From NCBI RefSeq assembly GCF_002153425.1, contig NZ_KZ119600.1, positions 4,671,608-4,735,607 of the forward strand: 64,000 nt of DNA. Reading direction: 5' to 3'. Every line of letters starts with the position of its first letter. Position 1 is the first letter of the stretch. Below, piece after piece: positions 27,710 to 37,036 of the stretch. Origin of the DNA: Litchfieldia alkalitelluris (GTDB lineage: Bacteria; Bacillota; Bacilli; Bacillales; Salisediminibacteriaceae). The notes beneath the pieces were generated by a model that saw nothing but the letters and a program-made list of their open reading frames with translations, searched no databases and had not been told where the DNA came from. Made by a program: the position numbers and the translations under genes.

Positions 27710-27786
27710 ATAATTACTCCTTATATCTATCATTACTTATATTAATTTTACTTATATTTATGGCCTGTTGTATAGTTAAAATATCA

Positions 27787-27814
27787 TATAATAACTTTGC
27801 AAAAACAAAGTTAT
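27787..27814 (+). promoter_or_regulatory. Promoter element plus perfect palindrome between LysR and CofE-like genes
   Basis: TATAAT at 27787-27792 (no convincing -35) overlaps the palindrome ATAACTTTG - CAAAAA - CAAAGTTAT (27791-27814). It could be the LysR-protein operator or a leader hairpin just ahead of the AAGGAG ribosome binding site. Confidence 0.5.
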
Positions 27815-27833
27815 ACATTAAGGAGCGATTTTA

Positions 27834-29024
27834 GTGGAAAGAGTCGTTGGAACTGTTGTTAGAGGTTTACGTACCCCAATTATTAATAAGGGAGATCAAA
27901 TAGAAGATATCGTTGTTGATAGTGTGTTAAAGGCTTCTGAAGTAGAAGGCTTCAACATTCAAGACAAAGATATCGTTACAATTACAGAATCAGTCGTTGC
28001 TCGTGCACAAGGTAATTATGCGACAGTCGATCATATTGCGAAAGATGTTCAATCAAAATTTGGTGAAGATACAGTTGGCGTTATTTTTCCAATCTTAAGT
28101 CGTAATCGTTTTTCCGTATTACTTCGCGGTATTGCTAAGGGTGCGAAAAAGGTTGTTATCATGCTAAGCTATCCTTCCGATGAAGTTGGTAACCACCTTG
28201 TGGACCTTGACCTTCTTGATGAAAAAGGTGTGAATCCTTGGACAGATGTTTTAACAGAAGCACAGTTTAGGGAGCATTTTGGATACAATAAGCACACTTT
28301 TACAGGTGTAGACTATATTGATTTTTACAAAGGCATTGTGGAAGAGGTTGGAGTAGAGTGTGAAGTTATTTTCTCTAATCACCCGAAGTCTATTCTTGAG
28401 TATACGAAGCAAGTTCTTGCTTGTGATATCCATACGAGAGCGCGAACAAAAAGGATATTAGAGGCGAATGGTGCAGAAAAAGTTTATACCTTAGACGATA
28501 TTTTATCCAGTTCCATTGACGGTAGTGGGTTTAATGAAGAGTATGGCCTTCTCGGTTCAAATAAATCAACGGAAGAAACAGTAAAGTTGTTTCCTAACAA
28601 TTGCCAGCCTATCGTTGATGCCATTCAGGAAAAGCTTAAAGGGAAAACTGGTAAAAATGTAGAAGTGATGGTTTATGGTGATGGTGCCTTTAAGGATCCA
28701 GTAGGGAAGATTTGGGAGTTAGCAGATCCAGTAGTTTCTCCAGCATACACAAAAGGTCTTGAAGGAACGCCTAATGAAGTAAAACTTAAGTATCTTGCTG
28801 ATAATAACTTTGCTGATTTAAAAGGGGAAGAGTTACAAAAGGCTATTTCAAACTATATTGAAAATAAGGACGAGGATCTTGTGGGAGCTATGGAAGCGCA
28901 AGGAACAACTCCAAGAAAACTAACTGATCTAATCGGATCCCTTTCTGACTTAACCTCTGGTAGTGGAGATAAAGGAACACCAGTCATTTATATTCAAGGC
29001 TATTTCGATAATTATACGAAATAG
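27834..29024 (+). CDS. Coenzyme F420:L-glutamate ligase (CofE)-like protein
   Basis: 396 aa. The N-terminal part has the CofE/FbiB ligase pattern: VRGLRTPIINKGDQIEDIV, DKDIVTITESVVARAQGN (ExVVAxxxG metal/GTP-site region), and later MVYGDGAFKDPVGKIWELADP. It lacks the nitroreductase fusion of FbiB. No other F420 biosynthesis genes are in the window and Bacillus-type organisms are not known to make F420, so the substrate is probably another gamma-glutamyl acceptor; the reaction class (amide-forming, GTP-dependent ligase) is inferred from family only. GTG start after AAGGAGCG. Divergent LysR regulator. Confidence 0.82.
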   Translation: MERVVGTVVRGLRTPIINKGDQIEDIVVDSVLKASEVEGFNIQDKDIVTITESVVARAQGNYATVDHIAKDVQSKFGEDTVGVIFPILSRNRFSVLLRGIAKGAKKVVIMLSYPSDEVGNHLVDLDLLDEKGVNPWTDVLTEAQFREHFGYNKHTFTGVDYIDFYKGIVEEVGVECEVIFSNHPKSILEYTKQVLACDIHTRARTKRILEANGAEKVYTLDDILSSSIDGSGFNEEYGLLGSNKSTEETVKLFPNNCQPIVDAIQEKLKGKTGKNVEVMVYGDGAFKDPVGKIWELADPVVSPAYTKGLEGTPNEVKLKYLADNNFADLKGEELQKAISNYIENKDEDLVGAMEAQGTTPRKLTDLIGSLSDLTSGSGDKGTPVIYIQGYFDNYTK

Positions 29025-29033
29025 AAATTCGGA

Positions 29034-29096
29034 CGAAAAAACTCACTCAGTGACTCGAAGTTTATGAACTTCCTACTGAGTGAGTTTTTATTTTTT
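29034..29096 (+). terminator. Bidirectional intrinsic terminator
   Basis: AAAAACTCACTCAGT and ACTGAGTGAGTTTTT form a long perfect stem, with T-runs on both sides. It separates the CofE-like gene (plus) and the GH115 gene (minus), which converge here. Confidence 0.93.
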
Positions 29097-29102
29097 GTAA
29101 AA

Positions 29103-32006
29103 TTATTTTCCTACATAATATGTTTCTGTTGGGCCAAGGTAACTATCAGCAGGTTTCTTGCCTTCAGGATAAATTACGAGTTTTTCTAAAACAAAGCCTG
29201 GGCTCACTGCATAGATTCTTAATGTATTTAAGCCTTCTTTGCAATTTATTTTACTAGTATGTGTGCGAATGTTATCAAGAACGCCTACTTCCCAATACTC
29301 CCCGTCGACACGATATCCTTCAGGAAGTGTATTCACGATGTTAACATCTTCCTCATTTACTTGGAGGCCACAGAAAATTTTATTTTCTTTCGTCACTGGG
29401 TTAGATGGTTGCATATAGAAATCAACCTCATAAGTACCAGCTTTTTGTACGACGAATTGATATTCAACGTAAGGTGCATCTTCACCGACAGTAAAAAATT
29501 CTGTTGTTGGGAATGCTTTTACGGCAGATAATGTTTTCCCATATCCCTCAAGTACTTCAAACCTACTCACATTAGTATTATTCCCTGATGCTTCTTGTTT
29601 TGACGCAAAGTGCTCGGCTTCAATGGAAATATATCCATTTGTATCAACAAAGGTCATTTCAGAAAGACCACTTACGTCCACTGGCTTGGCATTTACGATA
29701 ATCGTGACTTTACCAACTGGTGTTTCCACTTCAATACTGCCTTCTGTTTCTCCATTCATGGCACTGCGGTCAACCTTTAATTGAATAACTTCCTCTGCTT
29801 TTTCCAACCCATCTAGGCTACCACTCGTTTTCGAACATGTAAGCCATGGCTGATTGCTTGTGATCTTATAATCAGCTTCAAGGTCACTGATGCTTGAAAT
29901 TGTAAATGACGCTTCCTCAACATTTGGCTGTAAAAAGTCATCTAGGAATAGCTTATTTTTGTGCCATGGGCTACCTTCACTTTTTTGCTCCGTTCCATCA
30001 ATCGTAACGACCAACCTTGGCTTATTAGCTGGCATCACGTTCATTAGAATTGGATTCTGACATTCGTCTTCGTTCCAATGAACAAAACCGATATGCTCTG
30101 AAAGTCCCATTCCATACCATTTACCATCTTCTATCGTATGATAATGATCGACTAACTCCCTATCTCTGATCAGACACTCTTTCATTTGTTCAGTAAGTTT
30201 GTTAGCTTCCATTTTGCCAAGCTTAGCAGCATAATGGTTTTTTCCAGCTAATAACCAAAGCTTTTGTAGATTGAGATTTCCGACAGCTGGATAATAAACT
30301 AAGGCAAAGTACTCTGGTAAGTTTTCAGTGGCAACACTGTTATATAACTCATCTGCTGTATTTAAAAGGTTGTCAATTTGCTTTAACAAATTGTCTGTTT
30401 CTTTATAATTTACTGGGTGATATACATTTACATTCATATGCTCTGGTCTACGACTATGGGCGATCTTTGTATAACCATTTATGAGGTCAAACATTTTCTC
30501 CATATCACCTTCTTGGAACACGGCGCCAAATTGCTTTTTAATCCATTGCTTCGTATAATCATCTGTTTTGTTTAAAGCATTCGTACCCCATTTTTCAAAA
30601 TCATAAGCTAAATCTAGGAAATAAGATAATGGGAATTCCTGCGTTGCAACATCACCAACGTTAACGATCCAGAGGTCTCTAACACCGAAATCGTAAGCCT
30701 GACTCATTTGCTCCCAAACCTTTGGAAGGTAAGAGCTATTTACCCATTCATAAGAGATTGGCCCACCATGATAATCAAAGTGATAATACATACCATAACC
30801 ACCTGAATGATTACGCATTTCTTTAGTTGGAAGTGTGCGTAGGTTTCCATGGTTATCATCACAGAGCATAAGGATAACATCTTCTAGCTCTTCGGAATTC
30901 ATGAGCCCTTCCGTATTCTCATCTCCGTAAAAAAATGGTTCCACCTCTTTATATAAAGCAAGCATTCTTGGCACTTCTGAAAGGTTAGAATTTACATTTT
31001 CTTCGATCAACTTGTTTTGTGTCTGCAATACTTCACGCAATAGTTGGATATTATCCGCAAGTGTAGCGTCTTTCCCCATAATGGACGTGTCTTGTTCTCC
31101 ACGCATACCGACAGTAATCACATTCTCGAACTTACCACCGCGCTTCAGACCATCTTCCCAAAACTTTGTAATTCCTTCTTTATTAGAGATGAAGTTCCAA
31201 GCATCTCCGTATTTAGAATCTTCTCCGCGTAAATAACGGTACTCCTCACCATAGCGTAAGCAAGGCTCGTGGTGAGAAGCTCCCATAACTACACCATACT
31301 CATCTGCTAGCTCAGCATTCCCTAAGCCTGGTCCCTCGTCAAAAAATCGAGCTGACCACATAGCAGGCCACATGTAATTACCTTTCATTCTAAGAAGCAA
31401 CTCAAAAATATGCTCATACATTTGCGCATTAAAGCCACCGAACCTCTTCATCGTCCAGTTTCCAAATGCTGGCCACTCATCATTGATAAAGAAACCACGG
31501 TAGCGTACAGATGGCTCTTTAGAAACATATTTCATGTCTCCACTTAAGGAAAAGGATTCCCTTCGTTGTGGCTTCACGCCTGCCCAATCCACCAAAGGAG
31601 ATACATTAAGTAGCTCTGATAAGTGGAATAGACCGTATATTGTTCCACGCTTATCGCTTCCTGCAATGACAAGTGCTTGCTCTACACCTTCAAATGGACT
31701 TTCAACCACTTGGAATAAAAATACTTCTCTTTTCCCTTTAATTTCAGAGAGGTCAATTAGTTTTTTCTCATCAAGCTCCTGAAGTATCGGACTTTGACCA
31801 ACTGTCCCATATAAAACTGCTGTTTTTCCTAGGTTATTTCTGTTAGTTGTAGATGCTGGTGCATGTCCGAAAACCAACTCAAGGTCATGCATCACTTTTT
31901 TGGCAATTTTATTTACACCGCTGAAGGCTTCCTTCTCTTGAAAAAATAAGGAACCTGTCGTTGATGAATTTTTTAACAACGTTTGATTTATTACGTATTC
32001 TAACAA
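29103..32006 (-). CDS. Glycoside hydrolase family 115 (xylan alpha-1,2-glucuronidase)
   Basis: 967 aa. GH115 enzymes release (4-O-methyl)glucuronic acid from internal or terminal xylose of glucuronoxylan. Signatures: AGSDKRGTIYGLFHLSELL, SVRYRGFFINDEWPAFGNW (family hallmark), GNYMWPAMWSARFFDEG, VVMGASHHEPCLR and GMRGEQDTSIM in the catalytic part. The C-terminal beta domain (from about residue 690) includes ISIEAEHFASKQEA, a carbohydrate-binding-like module. No signal peptide, so it acts on imported oligosaccharides. TTG start with AAAGGATG seven nt upstream. A cre-like site lies about 170 bp upstream. Confidence 0.93.
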   Translation of the reverse strand: MLEYVINQTLLKNSSTTGSLFFQEKEAFSGVNKIAKKVMHDLELVFGHAPASTTNRNNLGKTAVLYGTVGQSPILQELDEKKLIDLSEIKGKREVFLFQVVESPFEGVEQALVIAGSDKRGTIYGLFHLSELLNVSPLVDWAGVKPQRRESFSLSGDMKYVSKEPSVRYRGFFINDEWPAFGNWTMKRFGGFNAQMYEHIFELLLRMKGNYMWPAMWSARFFDEGPGLGNAELADEYGVVMGASHHEPCLRYGEEYRYLRGEDSKYGDAWNFISNKEGITKFWEDGLKRGGKFENVITVGMRGEQDTSIMGKDATLADNIQLLREVLQTQNKLIEENVNSNLSEVPRMLALYKEVEPFFYGDENTEGLMNSEELEDVILMLCDDNHGNLRTLPTKEMRNHSGGYGMYYHFDYHGGPISYEWVNSSYLPKVWEQMSQAYDFGVRDLWIVNVGDVATQEFPLSYFLDLAYDFEKWGTNALNKTDDYTKQWIKKQFGAVFQEGDMEKMFDLINGYTKIAHSRRPEHMNVNVYHPVNYKETDNLLKQIDNLLNTADELYNSVATENLPEYFALVYYPAVGNLNLQKLWLLAGKNHYAAKLGKMEANKLTEQMKECLIRDRELVDHYHTIEDGKWYGMGLSEHIGFVHWNEDECQNPILMNVMPANKPRLVVTIDGTEQKSEGSPWHKNKLFLDDFLQPNVEEASFTISSISDLEADYKITSNQPWLTCSKTSGSLDGLEKAEEVIQLKVDRSAMNGETEGSIEVETPVGKVTIIVNAKPVDVSGLSEMTFVDTNGYISIEAEHFASKQEASGNNTNVSRFEVLEGYGKTLSAVKAFPTTEFFTVGEDAPYVEYQFVVQKAGTYEVDFYMQPSNPVTKENKIFCGLQVNEEDVNIVNTLPEGYRVDGEYWEVGVLDNIRTHTSKINCKEGLNTLRIYAVSPGFVLEKLVIYPEGKKPADSYLGPTETYYVGK

Positions 32007-32174
32007 AACAAAACATCCTTTCTCATTGAAGATTTGATTAACATTGAATTATTATTACGCTCATTTATGTACCCTGTATTTCTTTTATGACTTATCTATT
32101 TCTTAGTGTGTCCATTTTCAGAAATCTATTTAAACACGACAACTACAGAGGAGACAGACGAGTTTAAAAAATAA

Positions 32175-32188
32175 TGAAAACGTTGTTA
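32175..32188 (-). promoter_or_regulatory. Candidate cre (CcpA) site upstream of GH115
   Basis: TGAAAACGTTGTTA compared with TGWAANCGNTNWCA: one mismatch (position 13). It lies between the GH115 start and array 4. Confidence 0.5.
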
Positions 32189-32236
32189 ATGTAATCTGTG
32201 TTAAATAGCAAAGTTGTAAATGGGTTGGTATTGGTG

Positions 32237-32955
32237 GCTCTTATCGACAGATTGCTGTGTTCTAGCTTCAAATCTGTCGGTATTGCTGGCTCTTATCGAC
32301 AGATTTGCGTTTTCTAGCTTCAATTCTGTCGGTATTGGTGGCTCTTATCGACAGATTTACGTGTTCTAGCTTCAAATCTGTCGGTATTCCTCTTCCTTAT
32401 CGACAGATTTGCGTGTTCTAGCTTCAAATCTGTCGGTATTCCTGGCTCTTATCGACAGATTTGCGTCTCCAAACTTCAAATCTGTCGGTATTCCTGGCTC
32501 TTTTCGACAGATTTGCGTCTCCAAACTTCAAATCTGTCGGTATTCCTCTTCCTTATCGACAGATTTGCGTCTCCAAACTTCGAATCTGTCGGTATTACTG
32601 GCTCTTTTCGACAGATTTGCGTTTTCTAGCTTCAAATCTGTCGGTATTCCTTGTTCTTATTGACAGTTTTCCATTTTCAAGCTTCAAATCTACCGGTATT
32701 CCTTGTTCTTATTGACAGTTTTCCGTTTTCTAGCTTCGAATTTGTCGGTATTGCTGGCTCTTATTGACAGATTTGCGTTTTCAAACTTCAAATCTGTCGG
32801 TATCCATTGCTCTTATCGGCAGATTTGCGTGTTCGAGCTTCAAATCTGTCGGTATACAAACCTCTTATCGACAGATTTACGTGTTCTAGCTTCAAATCTG
32901 TCGGTATTCATACCTCTTATCGATAAATTTCCGCCTTCAAGCATCTATCATTAAC
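32237..32955 (+). repeat. 52-bp palindromic tandem array 4 (14 units)
   Basis: TTATCGACAG recurs at exact 52-bp steps from 32241 to 32917. Typical units have perfect 11-bp arms CGACAGATTTG / CAAATCTGTCG, extended outward by UAU/GUA with one G-U. Linker (GTATTGCTGGCTC, GTATTCCTCTTCC and others) and loop vary between units. The rest of the interval to nagB (32956-33264) contains only the hairpin listed separately. Confidence 0.95.
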
Positions 32956-33209
32956 TGAAAGCATAGATACACACGATATCTATGCTAACGAAAGGAACCT
33001 AGTTCGTCAACCAATCGTAATGTCAGCTCAGCCCTATAATCCTCTAAATAAGACTATGAAATCCACTTGGGGTAGATTTTTCATATTAAACTAGCACTAT
33101 TTCATATTTTTACTTTTAGTTTGAGCTGATAAGCAACACAAATATGGAAAAAAGGCATATTCAAACTGGCATTATTTCTTTTTCTATTCATCTTCAAACA
33201 AATAGAGAG

Positions 33210-33241
33210 GCATAGGAATATGTTTGATATCCTATGCCTGA
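33210..33241 (-). terminator. Possible terminator of the nan/nag operon
   Basis: GGCATAGGA / TCCTATGCC perfect 9-bp stem with a 12-nt loop, 24 bp after the nagB stop. The T-run on the minus strand is weak (TCTCTATTTG). Confidence 0.5.
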
Positions 33242-33264
33242 ACCTTATATACTTCACCTTTTAT

Positions 33265-33999
33265 TCATTTTGAATTTAGTGCCACGAATGCTGATTTATC
33301 AGCAATTATTGTAACATTTGGGTGTTTTTTTAACATAGACGCAGGAAAATCTTCCGAGATATTACCATTTATTAATCTAGCTAACGGCTCTGCTTTATTT
33401 TCACCTGAAACAAGCAAAAGGATTTTTTTAGAATGCATAATCGTGGTTAAGCCCATTGTTATCGCTTTCTGGGGAACTTCATCCATAGAGGTGAAAAAAC
33501 GAGCATTTGCTTTTCGAGTAGTGTCGTCTAACTCTACAACATGAGTACTACTGGAAAAAGGAGTCCCAGGTTCATTAAAACCTATATGGCCGTTCAATCC
33601 CAATCCAAGTACCTGTACATCTATGTATCCAGCTTCTTTAATACTTTTTTCGTAGTTTTCACACTCTTTTTCTAAGTGTTGGACCGTTCCATTTGGAATA
33701 TTTACATTCTCCATATTTATATCAAGATGTTTAAAAAGTTTTTCTTTCATATAATAATGATAACTTTGAGGATTACCTTTACCTAAACCGACGTATTCAT
33801 CAAGGTTAAAAGTTGTAACATCTTTAAACGAAAAGACATGATTATTATATTGATGGATCAACTCTTGATATAGCCCTTCAGGAGTAGATCCAGTGGCTAA
33901 TCCTAGTACAGGGCTTTTCTTATGTTTAATTGTATTAATAATAATTGTGCTAGCAGTTTGGCTCATTTCACTATAATTTTCTACTTTTCTTATTTCCAA
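33265..33999 (-). CDS. nagB: Glucosamine-6-phosphate deaminase
   Basis: Converts glucosamine-6-phosphate to fructose-6-phosphate and ammonia, the exit step of sialic acid and GlcNAc catabolism. Family motifs: LGLATGSTPEGLYQEL, FNLDEYVGL, LGLGLNGHIGFNEPG (with the catalytic His/Glu region). 244 aa, the Bacillus size. The start is TTG with AAAGGAGG upstream, overlapping the end of nagA by 10 bp, so translation is probably coupled. Last gene of the nan operon. Confidence 0.97.
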   Translation of the reverse strand: MEIRKVENYSEMSQTASTIIINTIKHKKSPVLGLATGSTPEGLYQELIHQYNNHVFSFKDVTTFNLDEYVGLGKGNPQSYHYYMKEKLFKHLDINMENVNIPNGTVQHLEKECENYEKSIKEAGYIDVQVLGLGLNGHIGFNEPGTPFSSSTHVVELDDTTRKANARFFTSMDEVPQKAITMGLTTIMHSKKILLLVSGENKAEPLARLINGNISEDFPASMLKKHPNVTIIADKSAFVALNSK

Positions 34000-35174
34000 C
34001 TTGATCCTCCTTTATAGGCAATTTCGCCTCTACAAATGGTATAAAAGATATTAAAATCATGGTCAACAAGTAAAAGATCAGCATCTTTACCAACAGCTAT
34101 ACTTCCTTTTTTATGAAAAATATTGAGTTGTTTCGCAATATTTACAGAAGTCATTTTAATAACATCCTCAAATGTAACTTTATTTATTTTTAGCATCAAT
34201 TTAACAGCATCAATCATCCTTAAAACACTACCTGCAAGGATGCCATTTTCTAAAACGGCTCGCTCTTTTGAAACTTTCACCAACTGTCCTCCAAGCTCAT
34301 AGTCTCCGGGGGAAAGTCCTTTAGCACGCATAGAATCTGTTATTAAAATCAATCTATCGCTACCTATATTATGAAAAACTAAATCTAGCATTTCCTTTGA
34401 AACATGTATTCCATCAGCAATAATCTCTGCTCTTAATTCCTTCATTTTAAAGGCAGCACCCACAGCACCAATATCACGATGATGGATACTAGTCATGGCA
34501 TTACACAAGTGAGTTAATTGCCGGACACCACGTGACACGGCAAGCTTCATATCATCATAATTAATATTTGTGTGACCTGCCGATATATTTAAGGACGACT
34601 TATGCAAAGCAGTTAAAAATGAACCATCTACGTCAAGTTCAGGTGCAACAGTAATCGTCTTTATTTTATTTCCCGACACGCCTTGCCATCTGTTGAATAG
34701 TTTCAAATCTGGTTTGATTATATACTGTTTCGGTTGAGCGCCTGCTTTTTCTTTTTCCACAAATGGTCCTTCCAAATGAATTCCTAACATTTCAGCATGC
34801 TTCCTTTTATTCTCATACCATTTTAGGTTGGTTAATGCTTTATCAAGATTCTTTGTAGATTGTGTAATCGTTGTTGCTAAAAAACTTGTGGTGCCTTCAC
34901 TTGGTAGTACTCCTGCAATAGTATCAATAGATTGTGGGGTGGCATCCATTACATCAGCACCATTTGCCCCATGAATATGACCGTCAATAAATCCTGGTAC
35001 AGCACATAAACCCTTTCCATCCAACAACTTCACATGACCAGGTATTAAAGAAGGTGTATCAACGTATACCTTTTCAATCTTTCCTCGGTTCAAAAATAGA
35101 GTACCACCTTTTATTATTCCTTTTTCCGTATAAATATCTAAATTGGTTACTAACAACGATTGTTGAGGTTCCAT
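33990..35174 (-). CDS. nagA: N-acetylglucosamine-6-phosphate deacetylase
   Basis: Deacetylates GlcNAc-6-phosphate to glucosamine-6-phosphate. Amidohydrolase fold: VPGFIDGHIHGANGADVMD (metal site), HLEGPFVEKEKAGAQ (metal-binding Glu), SAGHTNINYDD, THLCNAMTSIHHR and LITDSMRAKG (catalytic Asp). About 394 aa. A TTG at 35180 is too close to the ribosome binding site AAAGG; ATG 35174 is better spaced. Between rpiR and nagB in the nan operon. Confidence 0.96.
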   Translation of the reverse strand: MEPQQSLLVTNLDIYTEKGIIKGGTLFLNRGKIEKVYVDTPSLIPGHVKLLDGKGLCAVPGFIDGHIHGANGADVMDATPQSIDTIAGVLPSEGTTSFLATTITQSTKNLDKALTNLKWYENKRKHAEMLGIHLEGPFVEKEKAGAQPKQYIIKPDLKLFNRWQGVSGNKIKTITVAPELDVDGSFLTALHKSSLNISAGHTNINYDDMKLAVSRGVRQLTHLCNAMTSIHHRDIGAVGAAFKMKELRAEIIADGIHVSKEMLDLVFHNIGSDRLILITDSMRAKGLSPGDYELGGQLVKVSKERAVLENGILAGSVLRMIDAVKLMLKINKVTFEDVIKMTSVNIAKQLNIFHKKGSIAVGKDADLLLVDHDFNIFYTICRGEIAYKGGSSWK

Positions 35175-35213
35175 TTTCAAAAACCTTTCTGCCTATAATT
35201 TAGACAAAACATA

Positions 35214-36053
35214 TTAATAAAGCTTACTGGCTATGTTATCACTAACATCTCTCTTAATTTTCTCTGCTTTATCGTAATTTTTAATAGTTAGCCCCGTGCA
35301 TATAAGATCAATTAAAAACAACTGTGTCACTTTAGATACTAATGATCCGCTATCTAAAGGGTTTTCCTTTGCTGAAGATAGTAACACGTAATCTGAATAC
35401 TTCGTTAGGGGTGACTTCACATAATTCGTTAAGGCAACTACACTTGCATTTTTCTCTTTGGCATATGCAACACTATCAACGACATCTTTAGTACTTCCTG
35501 TTAAGCTTATTGCAATAACAACTGTTTTTTCATTCATAGATGCCGTACGCATAGTTTGAAAATGGGGGTCTGTTATGACACTAACCTGCTTACCAATACG
35601 CATTAACCTTGTTTGCATATCTAATGCGGCGATACCAGAAGACCCTATTCCAAATAAAACAACATCACTTGAACCTTCAATTAAATCTACACATTGTTGT
35701 AAAATATCCATATCAACAATGTCGTAAGAGTCCTCAATCGCTTGAACCATATTTTTTTTAATTTTTTCCATATATGTTTCGTCATTGTCATTACTGCCTT
35801 GAACTGTTACCTCTTGCGCAAACAAGAATTTAAAGTCTTGAAATCCTTTAAATCCTAATTTACGAAAAAATCGTAAAACGGTTGCTTCTGCAACACCACT
35901 TGCTTCTGATAATTCAGTTAATGAATGGTATAACACTTGCTGATTGTTTGTTTGAATATAATCGTAAATTTTATTTTCTGATTTCGTAAAATTAGGTTTA
36001 TACTGTTCCATAGTAATTGATGGTTTCACTAGATTGTTTTGATTACTTACCAT
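35214..36053 (-). CDS. MurR/RpiR-family regulator of sialic acid genes
   Basis: 279 aa. N-terminal HTH_6 domain (ENKIYDYIQTNNQQVLYHSL to ATVLRFFRKLGFKGFQDFK) and a C-terminal SIS sugar-phosphate-binding domain (DVVLFGIGSSGIAALDMQTRL, TVVIAISLTGSTKDVVDSV). In Gram-positive nan clusters, RpiR-type NanR proteins respond to sialic-acid pathway intermediates, so this is the likely regulator of the two promoters upstream of nanE and siaP. GGGGAGGAG precedes the ATG; 19 bp downstream of nanK. Confidence 0.9.
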   Translation of the reverse strand: MVSNQNNLVKPSITMEQYKPNFTKSENKIYDYIQTNNQQVLYHSLTELSEASGVAEATVLRFFRKLGFKGFQDFKFLFAQEVTVQGSNDNDETYMEKIKKNMVQAIEDSYDIVDMDILQQCVDLIEGSSDVVLFGIGSSGIAALDMQTRLMRIGKQVSVITDPHFQTMRTASMNEKTVVIAISLTGSTKDVVDSVAYAKEKNASVVALTNYVKSPLTKYSDYVLLSSAKENPLDSGSLVSKVTQLFLIDLICTGLTIKNYDKAEKIKRDVSDNIASKLY

Positions 36054-36071
36054 ACGATAAATCTCCTCCCC

Positions 36072-36971
36072 TTACTTACTGGAAATAAAATGTTTAGTAG
36101 CTCCTAGTAAATTGGCTTTATTAGCATTATATGCTAATTTTATATATAATTTTCTTTTATGATTAGGCATAATTTTTTCATATAAAGACTCTTGAATGGC
36201 TTTTAACAAAAAATCACCTTGTGAAGATACTCCCCCGCCAATAATAATTGTATCTATATTTATTAAATGTACAACGGATGCAAGTCCTGTTGTAATATCA
36301 TTAATCCAATGATTGAAAATTTCTATACCTAATTTATTTCCATCTCGAGTAATTTGAAAGAATTCCTTTAGCCCATATTTCTTATCCATTTTTTCAGATA
36401 TGAGAAATTCAAGTGCCTTACTCGATGCATACTGCTCGAAGCAACCTAATTTACCACACGCACATTTTTTTCCGCCAGGATATAATGTAAGGTGACCAAT
36501 TTCCCCAGCAGCATAAGAGGAGCCTCTATATAAACTACCATTTAGATACAAAGCACCACCAATACCTGTTCCAATTGTTACACATAAAAAATCACTTAGA
36601 CCTTGGGCATTCCCTTTCCAAGATTCTCCGATTGCAGCACAGTTTACATCATTTTCTGCTCTGACAGATAGACCTGTATGCTTTTGTATTTCTTCTATTA
36701 AATTAATCCCAGTAAATCCAGGTATATTGTCATTAGCATAAATTACCAGTCCCTTATTAGTGTTAATCTGTCCTGCACTACTAACTGAAATACCCTTTAT
36801 ATTCCATTTACCCTTTAATTGTATCGCTTTTTCAATTACTTTGTTAACTACATACCTTCCTCCCATTATGGCATTCGTAGGATAAGAATCTTCCTCTAAT
36901 ATTTCTCCCAAAGAACTTACAATTCCATATTTAACAGATGTTCCACCAATATCAAAAGCTGCAATCAACAT
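36072..36971 (-). CDS. nanK: ROK-family kinase, likely N-acetylmannosamine kinase
   Basis: Phosphorylates N-acetylmannosamine from the NanA reaction. ROK features: ATP motif AAFDIGGTSVKYGIV, GTGIGGALYLNGSLYRG, and the zinc-binding GHLTLYPGGKKCACGKLGC. 299 aa. ROK kinases and repressors are alike, but no HTH is present, and the position inside the nan operon supports NanK over glucokinase. AGAGGTG ahead of the ATG. Confidence 0.88.
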   Translation of the reverse strand: MLIAAFDIGGTSVKYGIVSSLGEILEEDSYPTNAIMGGRYVVNKVIEKAIQLKGKWNIKGISVSSAGQINTNKGLVIYANDNIPGFTGINLIEEIQKHTGLSVRAENDVNCAAIGESWKGNAQGLSDFLCVTIGTGIGGALYLNGSLYRGSSYAAGEIGHLTLYPGGKKCACGKLGCFEQYASSKALEFLISEKMDKKYGLKEFFQITRDGNKLGIEIFNHWINDITTGLASVVHLINIDTIIIGGGVSSQGDFLLKAIQESLYEKIMPNHKRKLYIKLAYNANKANLLGATKHFISSK

Positions 36972-37036
36972 TCAAATACACCTCTATAAGAAAAATTGAA
37001 AAGAAAAACCTACACTTAGGTTTTTCTCTCCATTGA

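Noticed and set aside
27834-29024. Evidence for F420 biosynthesis
   Set aside because: Only a CofE-like ligase is present; no other cof genes, so the pathway is not supported.
32409-32954. Overlapping 83-84 codon frames in array 4
   Set aside because: Same by-product of tandem repetition; all three are in the repeat and have no start signals.
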